From: JAIOSF01 sp963677755 | GTDB taxonomy: Bacteria; Campylobacterota; Campylobacteria; Campylobacterales; Arcobacteraceae | DNA: 64,000 nucleotides | Direction: 5' to 3' | Assembly (NCBI GenBank): GCA_963677755.1 | Contig: OY782506.1 | Coordinates: 1,178,001-1,242,000, forward strand | Shown here: positions 24,200 through 33,456 of the stretch, in pieces | How the letters are laid out: each line of letters starts with the position of its first letter | How positions within the stretch are numbered: position 1 is the stretch's first letter | Notes under the pieces: generated by a model | Seen by the model: only the letters and a program-made list of their open reading frames with translations | Databases searched by the model: none | Told to the model about the DNA's origin: nothing | Translations under genes and position numbers: made by a program

Positions 24200-27007
24200 T
24201 TATAATTCTTTCTCTAAATAATACCCTGTATAACTCAGTGTCTCTTTATGAGTAGCTGCTAACTCTTCTGGTGTTCCTGTTGCAATTATCTGTCCACCTT
24301 TTGCTCCACCTTCATATCCCATATCTATAACATAGTCTGCATTTCTTACTACATCTAGGTTATGTTCTATCACTATTACACTATTTCCTAAATCAACAAG
24401 ATGGTGCAACACTTTAGTAAGTCTATCAACATCAGCAAAATGAAGCCCAGTAGTTGGTTCATCTAAGATATACAGAGTATTTCCAGTATCTTTTTTGCTT
24501 AACTCTTTACTTAGTTTTATCCTTTGAGCTTCCCCACCACTTAGAGTAATTGCATTTTGACCTAGTGTTATATACCCTAGTCCCACATCAAGTAGAGTTT
24601 TTAGTTTTGCATGAAGTTTTGGTACCTTTACAAAAAACTCAAAAGCTTCCTCTACAGACATATTCAATACATCTGAGATAGATTTTCCTTTGTAGTGTAT
24701 CTCTAGTGTTTGAGGGTTGTATCTAGCACCATCACAATCTTCACATTTCACCATAATATCTGGTAAAAAGTGCATCTCGATTTTTATTTCACCTTCACCT
24801 TGACACTTCTCACATCTTCCACCTTTTACATTAAAACTAAACCGCCCTATTTGGTACCCTCTTAGTTTTGCCTCTTTTGTTTCAGCAAAAAGTTTTCTAA
24901 TATCATCCATAAGACCTGTATAAGTTGCAGGATTACTTCTTGGTGTTCTCCCTATTGGAGATTGGTCAAGGTAAATAACCTTATCAAGCTTTTCTAACCC
25001 CTCGATACTAACACCATCTACTTTATCTACTTTTCTAGCACGATTTAAAAGCTCTTTTGCTACAGGTAAAAGTGTATGTAGTATAAGTGAAGATTTTCCA
25101 CTTCCACTTACTCCTGTAATAGCACAAAGGTTTTTAAGTGGTATTTTTGCATCAAGATTTACAATATTATTAAGATTGACATTTTTTATCTCGATAAAAT
25201 CTTCTTGCGCTCTTCTTTCATAATACTTTATCTCTTTAGTACCATTTAAATATTGTGCTGTTAATGTTTTCTTTTTCATTAGTTGTTTCATAGTCCCAGC
25301 AAATACAACCTCACCACCAAATTTTCCAGCATTTGGTCCAATATCTACTATAAAATCAGCTGCTTCCATAGTCTCTTTATCGTGTTCTACGACTATAACA
25401 GTGTTCCCTTTTTCTTGTAAGGCTCGAAGAGTTTTAATAAGCTTTGCAGTATCTCTCTCATGAAGTCCAATAGATGGCTCATCTAAAACATACATAACAC
25501 CTGTAAGTCCTGAGCCTATTTGACTAGCGACCCGTATTCTTTGTGCTTCTCCACCAGAGATAGTTCTAGCATCTCTTCCTAGAGTAATATATCCTAAACC
25601 AACATCATATAAGAAATATATTCTATCTCTTATCTCTTTTAAAATAGGAGCTGAAATCATTTGTTCTTGTTCATTAAAATACTCAAAGTTTTTCTCATCT
25701 TGAAAAAAAGTGTGTGATTTTTCAATAGGCATATCTAAAATATTTGCGATTCCTGAATCTGCAACTTTTACAGCTAATGATGGAGCTTTTAGTCTATGTC
25801 CACCACAACTATCACAGATTTTTTCTGTCATAAAAGCTTCCATATCTTTTTCGTCTTTTACCATAGTATAGGCTATTTTAATAATCCCTTCCCATTTTCG
25901 TGTAAGTTTATGCCGTTTCCAAGTAAAAACAGCATCTTCAACACCACCATTTAAAATCCCCCCTCTTTCGTGAGAATCAAGTGTATTAAAAGGAACAGTA
26001 GTATCAATCCCAGCAGCATCACAATACGCTTTTAACATCTTAAAATAATACCCTTTATTAAAACCATAAATGATTTTAATAGCACCATTATCAATACTTA
26101 AATCTTCATCAATAACTTTTTTCATATCAAGAGTATATCGTATCCCCAAACCATCACAAGAGGTACAAGCACCTTTAGGGGAGTTAAATGAAAAGCTCAA
26201 CGGTTCAAGTGGTTCAAAAGAGATTTTACAATCAAAACAAGCCATATGTTCAGAATAGTGAATATGTTTTTCACACTCTACTTCCTCATGGTTCAGAACT
26301 TCCACTTCAAGTTCCCCAAAAGCCTCTTTTAAACCTTTTTCAACATCTTGTGCAATTCTCTCTTTATTTTCCTCTTTAACAACAACTCTATCAATAACCA
26401 CTTTAATAGTATGCATTTGTGATTTTCCAAGCTCTATCTCATCATCAAGTCGTATCATTACACCATCAACTTGTGCTCTTACATACCCTTTGGCTCGTAA
26501 AGATTCAAATAGATCAGCAAAAGTACCTTTTTTTCTATTGATAAGTGGTGCAAGTATAACTATTTTAGAGTTTTCTGGTAGTTTTAACACTTGGTCAATA
26601 ACATCACTACTAGACATTTGAGAGATTGGTTCTCCACATTTATGACAATGTTGTTTCCCAACTCTAGCATACAAAAGTCTTAAATAATCATAGATTTCAG
26701 TGATAGTTCCAACAGTACTTCGTGGATTTTTTGATGTTGTTTTTTGATCAATAGCAATTGCAGGTGTAAGCCCCTCAATCCTCTCAACATCTGGTTTTCC
26801 AATTTTCCCTAAGAATTGTCTAGCGTAAGCACTTAAAGATTCTATATATCTTCTTTGCCCCTCTGCATAAAGTGTATCAAAAGCAAGAGTAGATTTTCCA
26901 CTTCCACTTAATCCTGTAAAGACTATAAGTTTATTTTTTGGAATTTCTAGATTTACATTTTTTAGATTATTTTCATTTGCATTAAATACTTTAATTGTAT
27001 CTGTCAT
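24200..27007 (-). CDS. uvrA: Excinuclease ABC subunit A (UvrA)
   Basis: 935 aa, the full length for UvrA. Two ABC ATPase modules are seen with Walker A GLSGSGKSTLAFDTLYAEG near residue 35 and GVSGSGKSSLILHTLL near 635, and signatures TISGGEAQRIRVAS and TLSGGEAQRIKLSKEL. Zinc motifs are present: CHKCGEP early, ACFDCK and CTSCDGLG around 260-285, and CEKCQGEGEIKIEM with CEDCDG near 740. UvrA dimers find bulky DNA lesions and load UvrB in nucleotide excision repair. Upstream, 27008-27115 is a short promoter spacer. Confidence 0.98.
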   Translation of the reverse strand: MTDTIKVFNANENNLKNVNLEIPKNKLIVFTGLSGSGKSTLAFDTLYAEGQRRYIESLSAYARQFLGKIGKPDVERIEGLTPAIAIDQKTTSKNPRSTVGTITEIYDYLRLLYARVGKQHCHKCGEPISQMSSSDVIDQVLKLPENSKIVILAPLINRKKGTFADLFESLRAKGYVRAQVDGVMIRLDDEIELGKSQMHTIKVVIDRVVVKEENKERIAQDVEKGLKEAFGELEVEVLNHEEVECEKHIHYSEHMACFDCKISFEPLEPLSFSFNSPKGACTSCDGLGIRYTLDMKKVIDEDLSIDNGAIKIIYGFNKGYYFKMLKAYCDAAGIDTTVPFNTLDSHERGGILNGGVEDAVFTWKRHKLTRKWEGIIKIAYTMVKDEKDMEAFMTEKICDSCGGHRLKAPSLAVKVADSGIANILDMPIEKSHTFFQDEKNFEYFNEQEQMISAPILKEIRDRIYFLYDVGLGYITLGRDARTISGGEAQRIRVASQIGSGLTGVMYVLDEPSIGLHERDTAKLIKTLRALQEKGNTVIVVEHDKETMEAADFIVDIGPNAGKFGGEVVFAGTMKQLMKKKTLTAQYLNGTKEIKYYERRAQEDFIEIKNVNLNNIVNLDAKIPLKNLCAITGVSGSGKSSLILHTLLPVAKELLNRARKVDKVDGVSIEGLEKLDKVIYLDQSPIGRTPRSNPATYTGLMDDIRKLFAETKEAKLRGYQIGRFSFNVKGGRCEKCQGEGEIKIEMHFLPDIMVKCEDCDGARYNPQTLEIHYKGKSISDVLNMSVEEAFEFFVKVPKLHAKLKTLLDVGLGYITLGQNAITLSGGEAQRIKLSKELSKKDTGNTLYILDEPTTGLHFADVDRLTKVLHHLVDLGNSVIVIEHNLDVVRNADYVIDMGYEGGAKGGQIIATGTPEELAATHKETLSYTGYYLEKEL

Positions 27008-27115
27008 ATTGTTGTTGCCTTTTAGTGTGTAAAAAAATTAAGTGATTAGTATACAATAAAGTTGTAGTCTTATTAATTAGTAAAGTGTATATAACTTCAC
27101 TAATTAATAAATTTT

Positions 27116-28381
27116 TTATCTTCTTTGTGTTCTTTGTTTGTTTGAACTATTTGAGTTGCCACTTCTTCTTTGTGGTTTTTGTGAACGACCATTTCTATTT
27201 GAGCGTTGTTGCCCTCTTTTGCTTAAAGGTTTGGCTTTGATAGATTTATCTACCTCAAAACCTTCTATTAAAACCTTAGGTATATCTTTTTTAATAAGTT
27301 TTTCTATATCTTTTAAAAATAGATGTTCATCAACACACACTAAAGAGATAGCTTCTCCTTCATTTCCAGCACGACCAGTACGCCCTATTCTATGTACATA
27401 ATCTTCAGGTACATTTGGAAGTTCAAAATTTATCACATGAGGAAGTTGATCAATATCAATCCCTCTTGCTGCAATATCTGTTGCTACTAAAACCTGTATT
27501 GTATTATCTTTAAAATCTGACAGTGCTTTTGTTCTTGCACCTTGACTTTTATTTCCATGAATTGCAGCAGCACTAATACCATCTGATTCAAGTTGTTTAG
27601 TAAGTTTATTTGCACCATGCTTGGTTCTAGTAAAAACTAAAACTTGATGCCAATCACCTTGTTTGATTAAATGGGATAGCAACTCTCTTTTTCTACTATC
27701 ATCAACAAAATGGATAGTTTGTTTGATAGTTTGTGCTGATGTATTTCTTTTTGCAACTTCAATAAGTGTTGGAGTATGAAGTAGCTCATCTGCTAGTTTT
27801 TTTATAGTAGTAGAAAAAGTAGCTGAAAAAAGTAAGCTTTGTTTCTTTGTAGGAACTATTGCAAGTATTTTTTTAATATCATGGATAAATCCCATATCAA
27901 GCATTCTATCAGCTTCATCTAAAACCAAAAACTCTACTGAAGAAAGATCAATACTTTTTTGCCCTACAAGGTCTAAAAGTCTCCCTGGAGTTGCCACAAG
28001 AATATCTACACCTTTTTTGAGTTTTGCTTTTTGTGGATTTATCCCAACTCCTCCAAAAACAACAGCTGATGTGATTGGTAAGTATTTACTATAGTTTTCA
28101 ATATTTTGCTCCACTTGTGCTGCTAACTCTCTAGTTGGAGTTAAAACTAAAGCTCTTACTTTAAAATTTTGTTTTTTGATTGGCTTTTGTGTAAGTAGTT
28201 CTAATATAGGAAGTGTAAAACCAGCTGTTTTACCAGTACCTGTTTGTGCTCCTGCTAAAATATCTTTTCTTTCTAAAATAACTGGTATTGCTTGGAGTTG
28301 TATTGGACTTGGAGTTGTATAGCCCTGCTCTTGCACAGCTTTTAAAATTGGTTTTGATAAACCTAATGAGTTGAATGACAT
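27116..28381 (-). CDS. rhlE: DEAD-box RNA helicase, RhlE type
   Basis: 421 aa. Q motif FNSLGLSKPILKAVQEQGY, motif I AGAQTGTGKTAGFTLPIL, motif Ia TPTRELAAQ, motif II LDEADRMLDMG, motif III LFSATFS, and motif VI HRIGRTGRAG are all present. The C-terminus is a basic, Arg/Gln/Ser/Asn-rich tail of about 45 residues (RGQQRSNRNGRS...), an RNA-binding extension typical of RhlE. Such helicases remodel ribosomal precursors and mRNA structure, especially in the cold. It is a single-gene unit, transcribed from the 28382-28467 spacer. Confidence 0.93.
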   Translation of the reverse strand: MSFNSLGLSKPILKAVQEQGYTTPSPIQLQAIPVILERKDILAGAQTGTGKTAGFTLPILELLTQKPIKKQNFKVRALVLTPTRELAAQVEQNIENYSKYLPITSAVVFGGVGINPQKAKLKKGVDILVATPGRLLDLVGQKSIDLSSVEFLVLDEADRMLDMGFIHDIKKILAIVPTKKQSLLFSATFSTTIKKLADELLHTPTLIEVAKRNTSAQTIKQTIHFVDDSRKRELLSHLIKQGDWHQVLVFTRTKHGANKLTKQLESDGISAAAIHGNKSQGARTKALSDFKDNTIQVLVATDIAARGIDIDQLPHVINFELPNVPEDYVHRIGRTGRAGNEGEAISLVCVDEHLFLKDIEKLIKKDIPKVLIEGFEVDKSIKAKPLSKRGQQRSNRNGRSQKPQRRSGNSNSSNKQRTQRR

Positions 28382-28467
28382 ATATAAAAATAACCTTTAT
28401 GTTCTATTGAATTTTAATCATTGTAACATAAATCTATCTCGTTAAAGATTATTTTTATAGGTTAGTA

Positions 28468-28686
28468 TTATTTAGTAGTGTTTGTATCTGGCTTAGAGAT
28501 AGTTGTTTTAGTAAATTTAACATAATTATCTTCTTTTGGTTGAACTATCAAAATCAATCCATATATAGATAATACAATCCCAACAACTATTGCAATCTCC
28601 GTTAAAAATCTTTTTTCAATTTTTATTTTAGAAAAATATAGGGTCATTACAGACCCTAATAAAAAGAGTATTATTCCAATTTTCAT
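28468..28686 (-). CDS. Small two-helix membrane protein, unknown
   Basis: 72 aa. Two hydrophobic helices (about 3-20 and 29-48) are separated by a basic loop (SKIKIEKRF), followed by a charged C-terminal tail with a Thr/Asn-rich end. No family is recognised. It begins 3 nt after the flagellin stop on the same strand and so is probably in the flagellin transcript. That placement could mean a flagellum-linked role, but nothing in the sequence shows one. Confidence 0.65.
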   Translation of the reverse strand: MKIGIILFLLGSVMTLYFSKIKIEKRFLTEIAIVVGIVLSIYGLILIVQPKEDNYVKFTKTTISKPDTNTTK

Positions 28687-28689
28687 AAA

Positions 28690-29499
28690 TTAAGAAAGCA
28701 ACGCAATATTTCTTTGTTGATGAGCATTCGCTTGTGTTTGCATCATATAACCAATTTGTGTTAACAGATTTGATTTACTAAAATCTGAAACTTCTTTACT
28801 ATAGTCAATATCCATAATCGTTGATTGCGCACGAGCAGTATTTGTTTCCTGAGTCATATAATTTCTAGTCATAGATTCCAACTGATTTGAAGCACTTCCA
28901 TAATCACTTGCATAAGATGATAGTTCAGTCATACCTTGATTAACAGCATCTAACATCCCCTCTCTAGCATTTGGATCTGTTGCAAAATCATTTAAAAATG
29001 ATTTTAATGAATCAGAGATAGAGGTTGTATCTGCTTTTGAGATCTCTACAATAGCATCTTCACCAACTATAGACATATCATCACTAACTTCACCTGTTGT
29101 TTTTAATAATTGTTCACCATTGTATGTTGTTGAGTTTGCAATCTGATCATACTGTTCAATATATTTACCAATCTGCTCAGATATAGCATCTCTGCCTTCA
29201 GCACTTGTTGTACCATTCATTGCTTGTAAGGTAAGGGTATTTATCTCTTGCAATATATCTTGTTGATTTGATATTCCACCTTGTGCTATATTTGCTACAG
29301 CTATACCACTTGTTGTATTTTCTATAGACTGAGAAAGGCTACTTTTTTGAACCCCTAACTGACTTGCTATAGCTAGTCCTGAAGCATCATCACTAGCTTT
29401 ATTTATAGCTAAACCACTACTAAGCTTCTCTACAGAACTTGCGCTTACATTATTCACATTGTAAGCATTTACATATGAAGAATCTATATTCATACCCAT
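28690..29499 (-). CDS. Flagellin, short form
   Basis: 269 aa, shorter than most flagellins. The D1 segments are clear: SSVEKLSSGLAINKASDDAS and ANIAQGGISNQQDILQEINT in the N-terminal half, and ESMTRNYMTQETNTARAQS with MMQTQANAHQQRNIALLS in the C-terminal half. The central part is brief, with only a small D2-like region, and the extreme N-terminus (MGMNIDSSYVNAYN) is atypical for D0. It builds the filament after export by the flagellar type III system. The gene is alone among housekeeping genes except for the small membrane protein behind it. An AAGGAG RBS is present. It may be one of several flagellins. Confidence 0.92.
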   Translation of the reverse strand: MGMNIDSSYVNAYNVNNVSASSVEKLSSGLAINKASDDASGLAIASQLGVQKSSLSQSIENTTSGIAVANIAQGGISNQQDILQEINTLTLQAMNGTTSAEGRDAISEQIGKYIEQYDQIANSTTYNGEQLLKTTGEVSDDMSIVGEDAIVEISKADTTSISDSLKSFLNDFATDPNAREGMLDAVNQGMTELSSYASDYGSASNQLESMTRNYMTQETNTARAQSTIMDIDYSKEVSDFSKSNLLTQIGYMMQTQANAHQQRNIALLS

Positions 29500-29530
29500 G
29501 ATATACTCCTTATTATTTACTTGTATAGTT

Positions 29531-29536
29531 ATTATA
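29531..29536 (-). promoter_or_regulatory. TATAAT -10 box for flagellin
   Basis: On the minus strand a perfect TATAAT lies 32 nt before the flagellin ATG. No CGAT-type sigma28 -10 or GG-N10-GC sigma54 element was found in the spacer. This suggests housekeeping-sigma control, which fits the reported loss of flagellar sigma factors in Arcobacter; that statement comes from family knowledge. Confidence 0.5.
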
Positions 29537-29572
29537 GATGTTTAATTATTAATTTTATATTAAATAGTATGA

Positions 29573-32284
29573 CTACTCTTTACTCTTTTCTATATTAATA
29601 ATCTTATAATTAGGGTCTGTTATAGTTCCATCAATAGATACAGGAATAGAAAATTGACCTTTATTATCTAAAAATAAAAAGTTTACTAATGGTATATTAT
29701 TAATTATTTTGGCATAATCCTTTAATGTAGATACTTGTAACTTACCCTCAATACTATTTTCCAAAAAGTCTAAACGCAAATCCCCACTAAAATCATTAAT
29801 TTTTCCATTAGTATTTAATGAATAAATATCTAAATATTTATTCAAATAATTATAATTAAATTTCACTAATCCATCTTCAATATAATAGCCCCCTATCTCA
29901 AAATTGTTTTGTGTCAATCTATACACAGTTGGAAGCACTAGTAATGGATTTATCAATGCAGGAGCCGAATTTAAAAATAATAATAAATTATCAACAAGTT
30001 GCATTTGAACAATTGTTGTATCAAAAAAGTTAATATCCCCTTGATATTTTCCATAACCACCTGTGACAAAAAGATCTAAATATCCATCTTTTAAAATCTT
30101 TTCCCCAAATATTAAATTTACATAGTCTGCATCTACTTTTTTTGACTTAATAATTGTATTATTATTAATTTTATCAATTGTTATGTGTGTCAAATCTTTA
30201 TCTAATTCTAAATGTAAATTATCTTGTATTGTTTTCAAATTTAATATATCAAAATAAAATTTTAATTTATTAAATTCTACATAACTATTTTTCCAAAATA
30301 TATTTATCTTTTGGTCTAAATCTTTTTTCTCACTATCTTTTTGTAACATATTATTATAATATTCATCAAGAATAATAGATATATATTCTAAATTAATATT
30401 CGTCACACCCTCATTGTCTTTTTTCAAAAGAAATTTACTTTTTGCATCTAACCCAATAAAATCAAAATAATCATCAATTAATGATAACTTATTAGCTGAA
30501 GCAGTTATAACATTATCTTGAGTTTGTTTTAATTGAAATCCTATTTTTGGTATATTTGCTGTTATTTCATTTTTATAGTTTATTCCATAAGTCAATATGT
30601 CTTTTTTCTCTTCATTAGGTTTTGATATTTGAATATTTCCACTTATATTTTTATTGTTTAAATCAATATTTGTATCTATTATTGAGTTATGGTATTTGTT
30701 TGAAATAACATTATTTAATTCTAAATTATCTTTTGTATATTTAATTTTACTACTTTGTAATCCTAAATCAATATTAGAAATTAAGAGTTTTGAATTATTC
30801 ATATCAAGATTTAAATTTGCATTTAAATTATTATTATATTTTAATGATAACTCTTGAGTGTTAAATTGTATCAAGTTATTATTAAGATTTAAACTTCCTA
30901 TAGCCCCACTTAACAAGTCATTGGTATAATGAAATTTTCCATTTTTTACTATCAAATTATTTTCAAATAAACTCCCCTCTAACTCTTCAAATAAAAACTC
31001 TATATTTGTATTGTTGTTATAGTCCGCTTTATAATCTAATGTATTTGAAAATAGTGTTATATCTTTAGTATTGTAAGTAAACTCTATATTCCCTGTAGAA
31101 TTTATATCAGAAAGATTAAATTGATCATCTATTTTTAGTGTATATGGTTGTTGTTTATGAGACAAGTACAAACTTGAATAAAATTTCTTTTCACTATCTT
31201 TATACTTAATCAAAGAGTTACTTGCATCAAACTCCTCATCTTGTATAGTAAGTTTTCCTTTTGCAATTTTAATATCTGAAAAAAAACTACTGTTAAAATC
31301 AAGAGTAAAATTACCTTGCATATCTTCTAAAGTTATATCCTCAAAAGCACTATTTTCAGTGATAAAATTACCACTTACAATGTTTTTCTTAAAATCAATA
31401 TCAAATACTACATCACTGTTATAAGATAAAGAGTTATTAACATCACTTTTTTTATAGAGTGTTCCTGAAGCTTTTAAAATATTATTATCTAAAAATATAT
31501 CAAACTTTTTTGTATATAAAGGGATCTCATAAAGATATATTTTAGAATCTTCTAATTCAATTTTTGATTGTACCTTTAACTCTTTTTTAATATCAAAAGG
31601 TATTAAAAGCTCTGTAGATATACTGTTTTTACCATATTCTTGAATAAGAGGAAGATTTATTTTATAGTTACTAAGAAGCTCTAAAAGTGGTTTTTTAAGT
31701 TTATCTTGCGATGTAAGTTCTAGTTGTAATCTGTCTAAATCAAAGATTGTAGCTTTACTACCATCTAAATTAACCCCTTCATATATAGGGTTATTAAAAG
31801 TAAAATAAAAATTATTATTTTTAAAAGTTACATAACAACTGTCAGCTGTTATAAACTTTAAATTATTATTAAACTGTAAAGCAAAATCATTAATCTCGGT
31901 GTCTTTTAGTATTGATTCAAGTGATATATCATTTAAATCAACTACAAATTTTCCTGATGCTTTTAAATAAGGTTCAAATAAAACATATTCATAAACTTCT
32001 ACAAAATAATTATCATAAAAACTTTCTATAGAAAATTTAATTTTCATATCTACACTTTTTGTATTTCCTTGATAACCAATTGAAATATTTCTTGTATCTA
32101 CTATGAGTTTTTTATCATACTTTAAATACAAACCTTGTATATTAATGTTTTTAAAAGATATGTTATCTATCTTAAATCCATTAAGTAAAGAGATTACCAA
32201 CATCAAAAAAAATAAAATTAAAATAGCAAAGATTACTAATATATTTTTGACCATTACCGATATCATCCTAGTTTTTTCTATCAT
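29573..32284 (-). CDS. Large AsmA/YhdP-type (DUF3971) membrane-anchored protein
   Basis: 903 aa. One N-terminal helix (about 13-32: ILVIFAILILFFLMLV) anchors a very long periplasmic region of repeating beta strands rich in Asn, Lys, Ile and Leu, with no Cys motif. The C-terminal part, INPLLVLPTVYRLTQNN then GGYYIEDGLVKFNYNYL, is the AsmA/DUF3971 C-terminal signature. Such proteins are bridge-like lipid or glycan carriers between inner and outer membranes (the YhdP/TamB/AsmA group). Possible starts are at codons 1, 7 and 11; none has a strong RBS. The 5' end overlaps the divergent mltG in antisense. Confidence 0.82.
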   Translation of the reverse strand: MIEKTRMISVMVKNILVIFAILILFFLMLVISLLNGFKIDNISFKNINIQGLYLKYDKKLIVDTRNISIGYQGNTKSVDMKIKFSIESFYDNYFVEVYEYVLFEPYLKASGKFVVDLNDISLESILKDTEINDFALQFNNNLKFITADSCYVTFKNNNFYFTFNNPIYEGVNLDGSKATIFDLDRLQLELTSQDKLKKPLLELLSNYKINLPLIQEYGKNSISTELLIPFDIKKELKVQSKIELEDSKIYLYEIPLYTKKFDIFLDNNILKASGTLYKKSDVNNSLSYNSDVVFDIDFKKNIVSGNFITENSAFEDITLEDMQGNFTLDFNSSFFSDIKIAKGKLTIQDEEFDASNSLIKYKDSEKKFYSSLYLSHKQQPYTLKIDDQFNLSDINSTGNIEFTYNTKDITLFSNTLDYKADYNNNTNIEFLFEELEGSLFENNLIVKNGKFHYTNDLLSGAIGSLNLNNNLIQFNTQELSLKYNNNLNANLNLDMNNSKLLISNIDLGLQSSKIKYTKDNLELNNVISNKYHNSIIDTNIDLNNKNISGNIQISKPNEEKKDILTYGINYKNEITANIPKIGFQLKQTQDNVITASANKLSLIDDYFDFIGLDAKSKFLLKKDNEGVTNINLEYISIILDEYYNNMLQKDSEKKDLDQKINIFWKNSYVEFNKLKFYFDILNLKTIQDNLHLELDKDLTHITIDKINNNTIIKSKKVDADYVNLIFGEKILKDGYLDLFVTGGYGKYQGDINFFDTTIVQMQLVDNLLLFLNSAPALINPLLVLPTVYRLTQNNFEIGGYYIEDGLVKFNYNYLNKYLDIYSLNTNGKINDFSGDLRLDFLENSIEGKLQVSTLKDYAKIINNIPLVNFLFLDNKGQFSIPVSIDGTITDPNYKIINIEKSKE

Positions 32285-33284
32285 TATATGTTTTTATATG
32301 ACACTTGAAGTGAATACAAAAAGAGTTATTTATATACCCAAAGGGAGTACTAATTATATAGTAACATACTTAGATAAAAATAATTATGATATGAATACTC
32401 TTGATAAGATAGCTATTAAGCTATTAGGTTACCCACAAAGTGGTTGGATTGATTTAAAAACAACTAAAATGTCAAAAATAGAATTTTTGTACAGATTAAC
32501 TACATCTAAAGCAGCATTGAAAAAAATCACTTTAATTCCAGGGGAAACATATTACTTTTTTTTACAAGATTTAGCAAAAACATTAAATATTTCAACCAAT
32601 AAGCTTTTTGAAATCTATGCTCAAAAAGCTTATCGACTTGATGGAAATATCATTGCAGATACTTACCACTTGCCAATAGGTATGAATGAAGAGGAACTTA
32701 TTGACTATCTTTTTGATATTACAGATAAAAAATATGAAAAGTTAAGTCAAAAGATTTTTGGACTATATAATAGAGACAAATGGTATCGATATGTAACAAT
32801 TGCATCTATTATACAAAAGGAATCAGCATCCAAAGAGGAGATGCATCTTATCTCAAGTGTAATTCATAATCGTATTAATAAAGGGATGAGGCTACAAATG
32901 GATGGCACTTTGAATTATGGTAAATATTCACATCTTAAGATAACACCCCAAATGATTAAAAATGACACCAGTGATTATAATACATATAAAAAACAAAGTG
33001 TTCCCAAAAACCCTGTCTGTGCCATAGAGTTTGAAGCTATTCGTTCAGCAATTTTTCCAACAAAAACAAACTATCTTTATTTTATGAAGTCTAAAAATGG
33101 AGATAGCCATAACTTTTCTTCCTCTTATAAAGAGCATATTCAAAATATACGAAGTGTTCAACGACACAATAGAAATATAAAAAAGAAACAAACTGTTACA
33201 AAAACAACCAAAAAAACAATACAAAAAAAAGTAACAACAGAAAAATCAGTATTTAAAAGAGATTTGAAAGCATTGTGGAAGTAA
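32247..33284 (+). CDS. mltG: Endolytic murein transglycosylase MltG
   Basis: About 345 aa from a TTG at 32247, chosen because it restores the inner-membrane helix (DIILVFSIIICFYM) the family needs. The first ATG (32298) would lose it, and an ATG at 32103 would add residues lying antisense to the neighbour's coding region. The YceG domain shows NLIP-like LIPGETYYFFLQDLAKTL, then TIASIIQKESASKEE with the catalytic Glu, HNRINKGMRLQMDGTLNYG and YLYFMKSKNGDSHNFS. MltG cuts nascent glycan strands and sets their length. The C-terminal about 45 residues are a Lys/Thr-rich tail beyond the domain. Confidence 0.85.
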   Translation: MTITDIILVFSIIICFYMTLEVNTKRVIYIPKGSTNYIVTYLDKNNYDMNTLDKIAIKLLGYPQSGWIDLKTTKMSKIEFLYRLTTSKAALKKITLIPGETYYFFLQDLAKTLNISTNKLFEIYAQKAYRLDGNIIADTYHLPIGMNEEELIDYLFDITDKKYEKLSQKIFGLYNRDKWYRYVTIASIIQKESASKEEMHLISSVIHNRINKGMRLQMDGTLNYGKYSHLKITPQMIKNDTSDYNTYKKQSVPKNPVCAIEFEAIRSAIFPTKTNYLYFMKSKNGDSHNFSSSYKEHIQNIRSVQRHNRNIKKKQTVTKTTKKTIQKKVTTEKSVFKRDLKALWK

Positions 33285-33307
33285 TAATTAGAGTCTTATT
33301 ATATTAC

Positions 33308-33358
33308 TTTTTGTAACATATATATTTTTTAATCAAAATTATGTGTATTTTTGTAACA
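33308..33358 (+). promoter_or_regulatory. Two TTTTTGTAACA copies upstream of icd
   Basis: TTTTTGTAACA occurs at 33308-33318 and 33348-33358, exactly 40 bp apart (near four helical turns), and again upstream of aapJ at 6874-6884. The sites lie about 100-150 nt before the icd ATG. A shared regulator is inferred. Confidence 0.45.
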
Positions 33359-33456
33359 AAAAATTAATTTACAACACTTCTAAATTAATTTATTAAATTC
33401 GATACAAGAAACTCGTGTTACACTTTCTCTACAATTAAATATAAAAAGGAATACAT

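Noticed and set aside
32103..32246. ATG at 32103 as mltG start
   Set aside because: It would add about 48 residues lying antisense to the DUF3971 coding region, with no RBS and no family counterpart.
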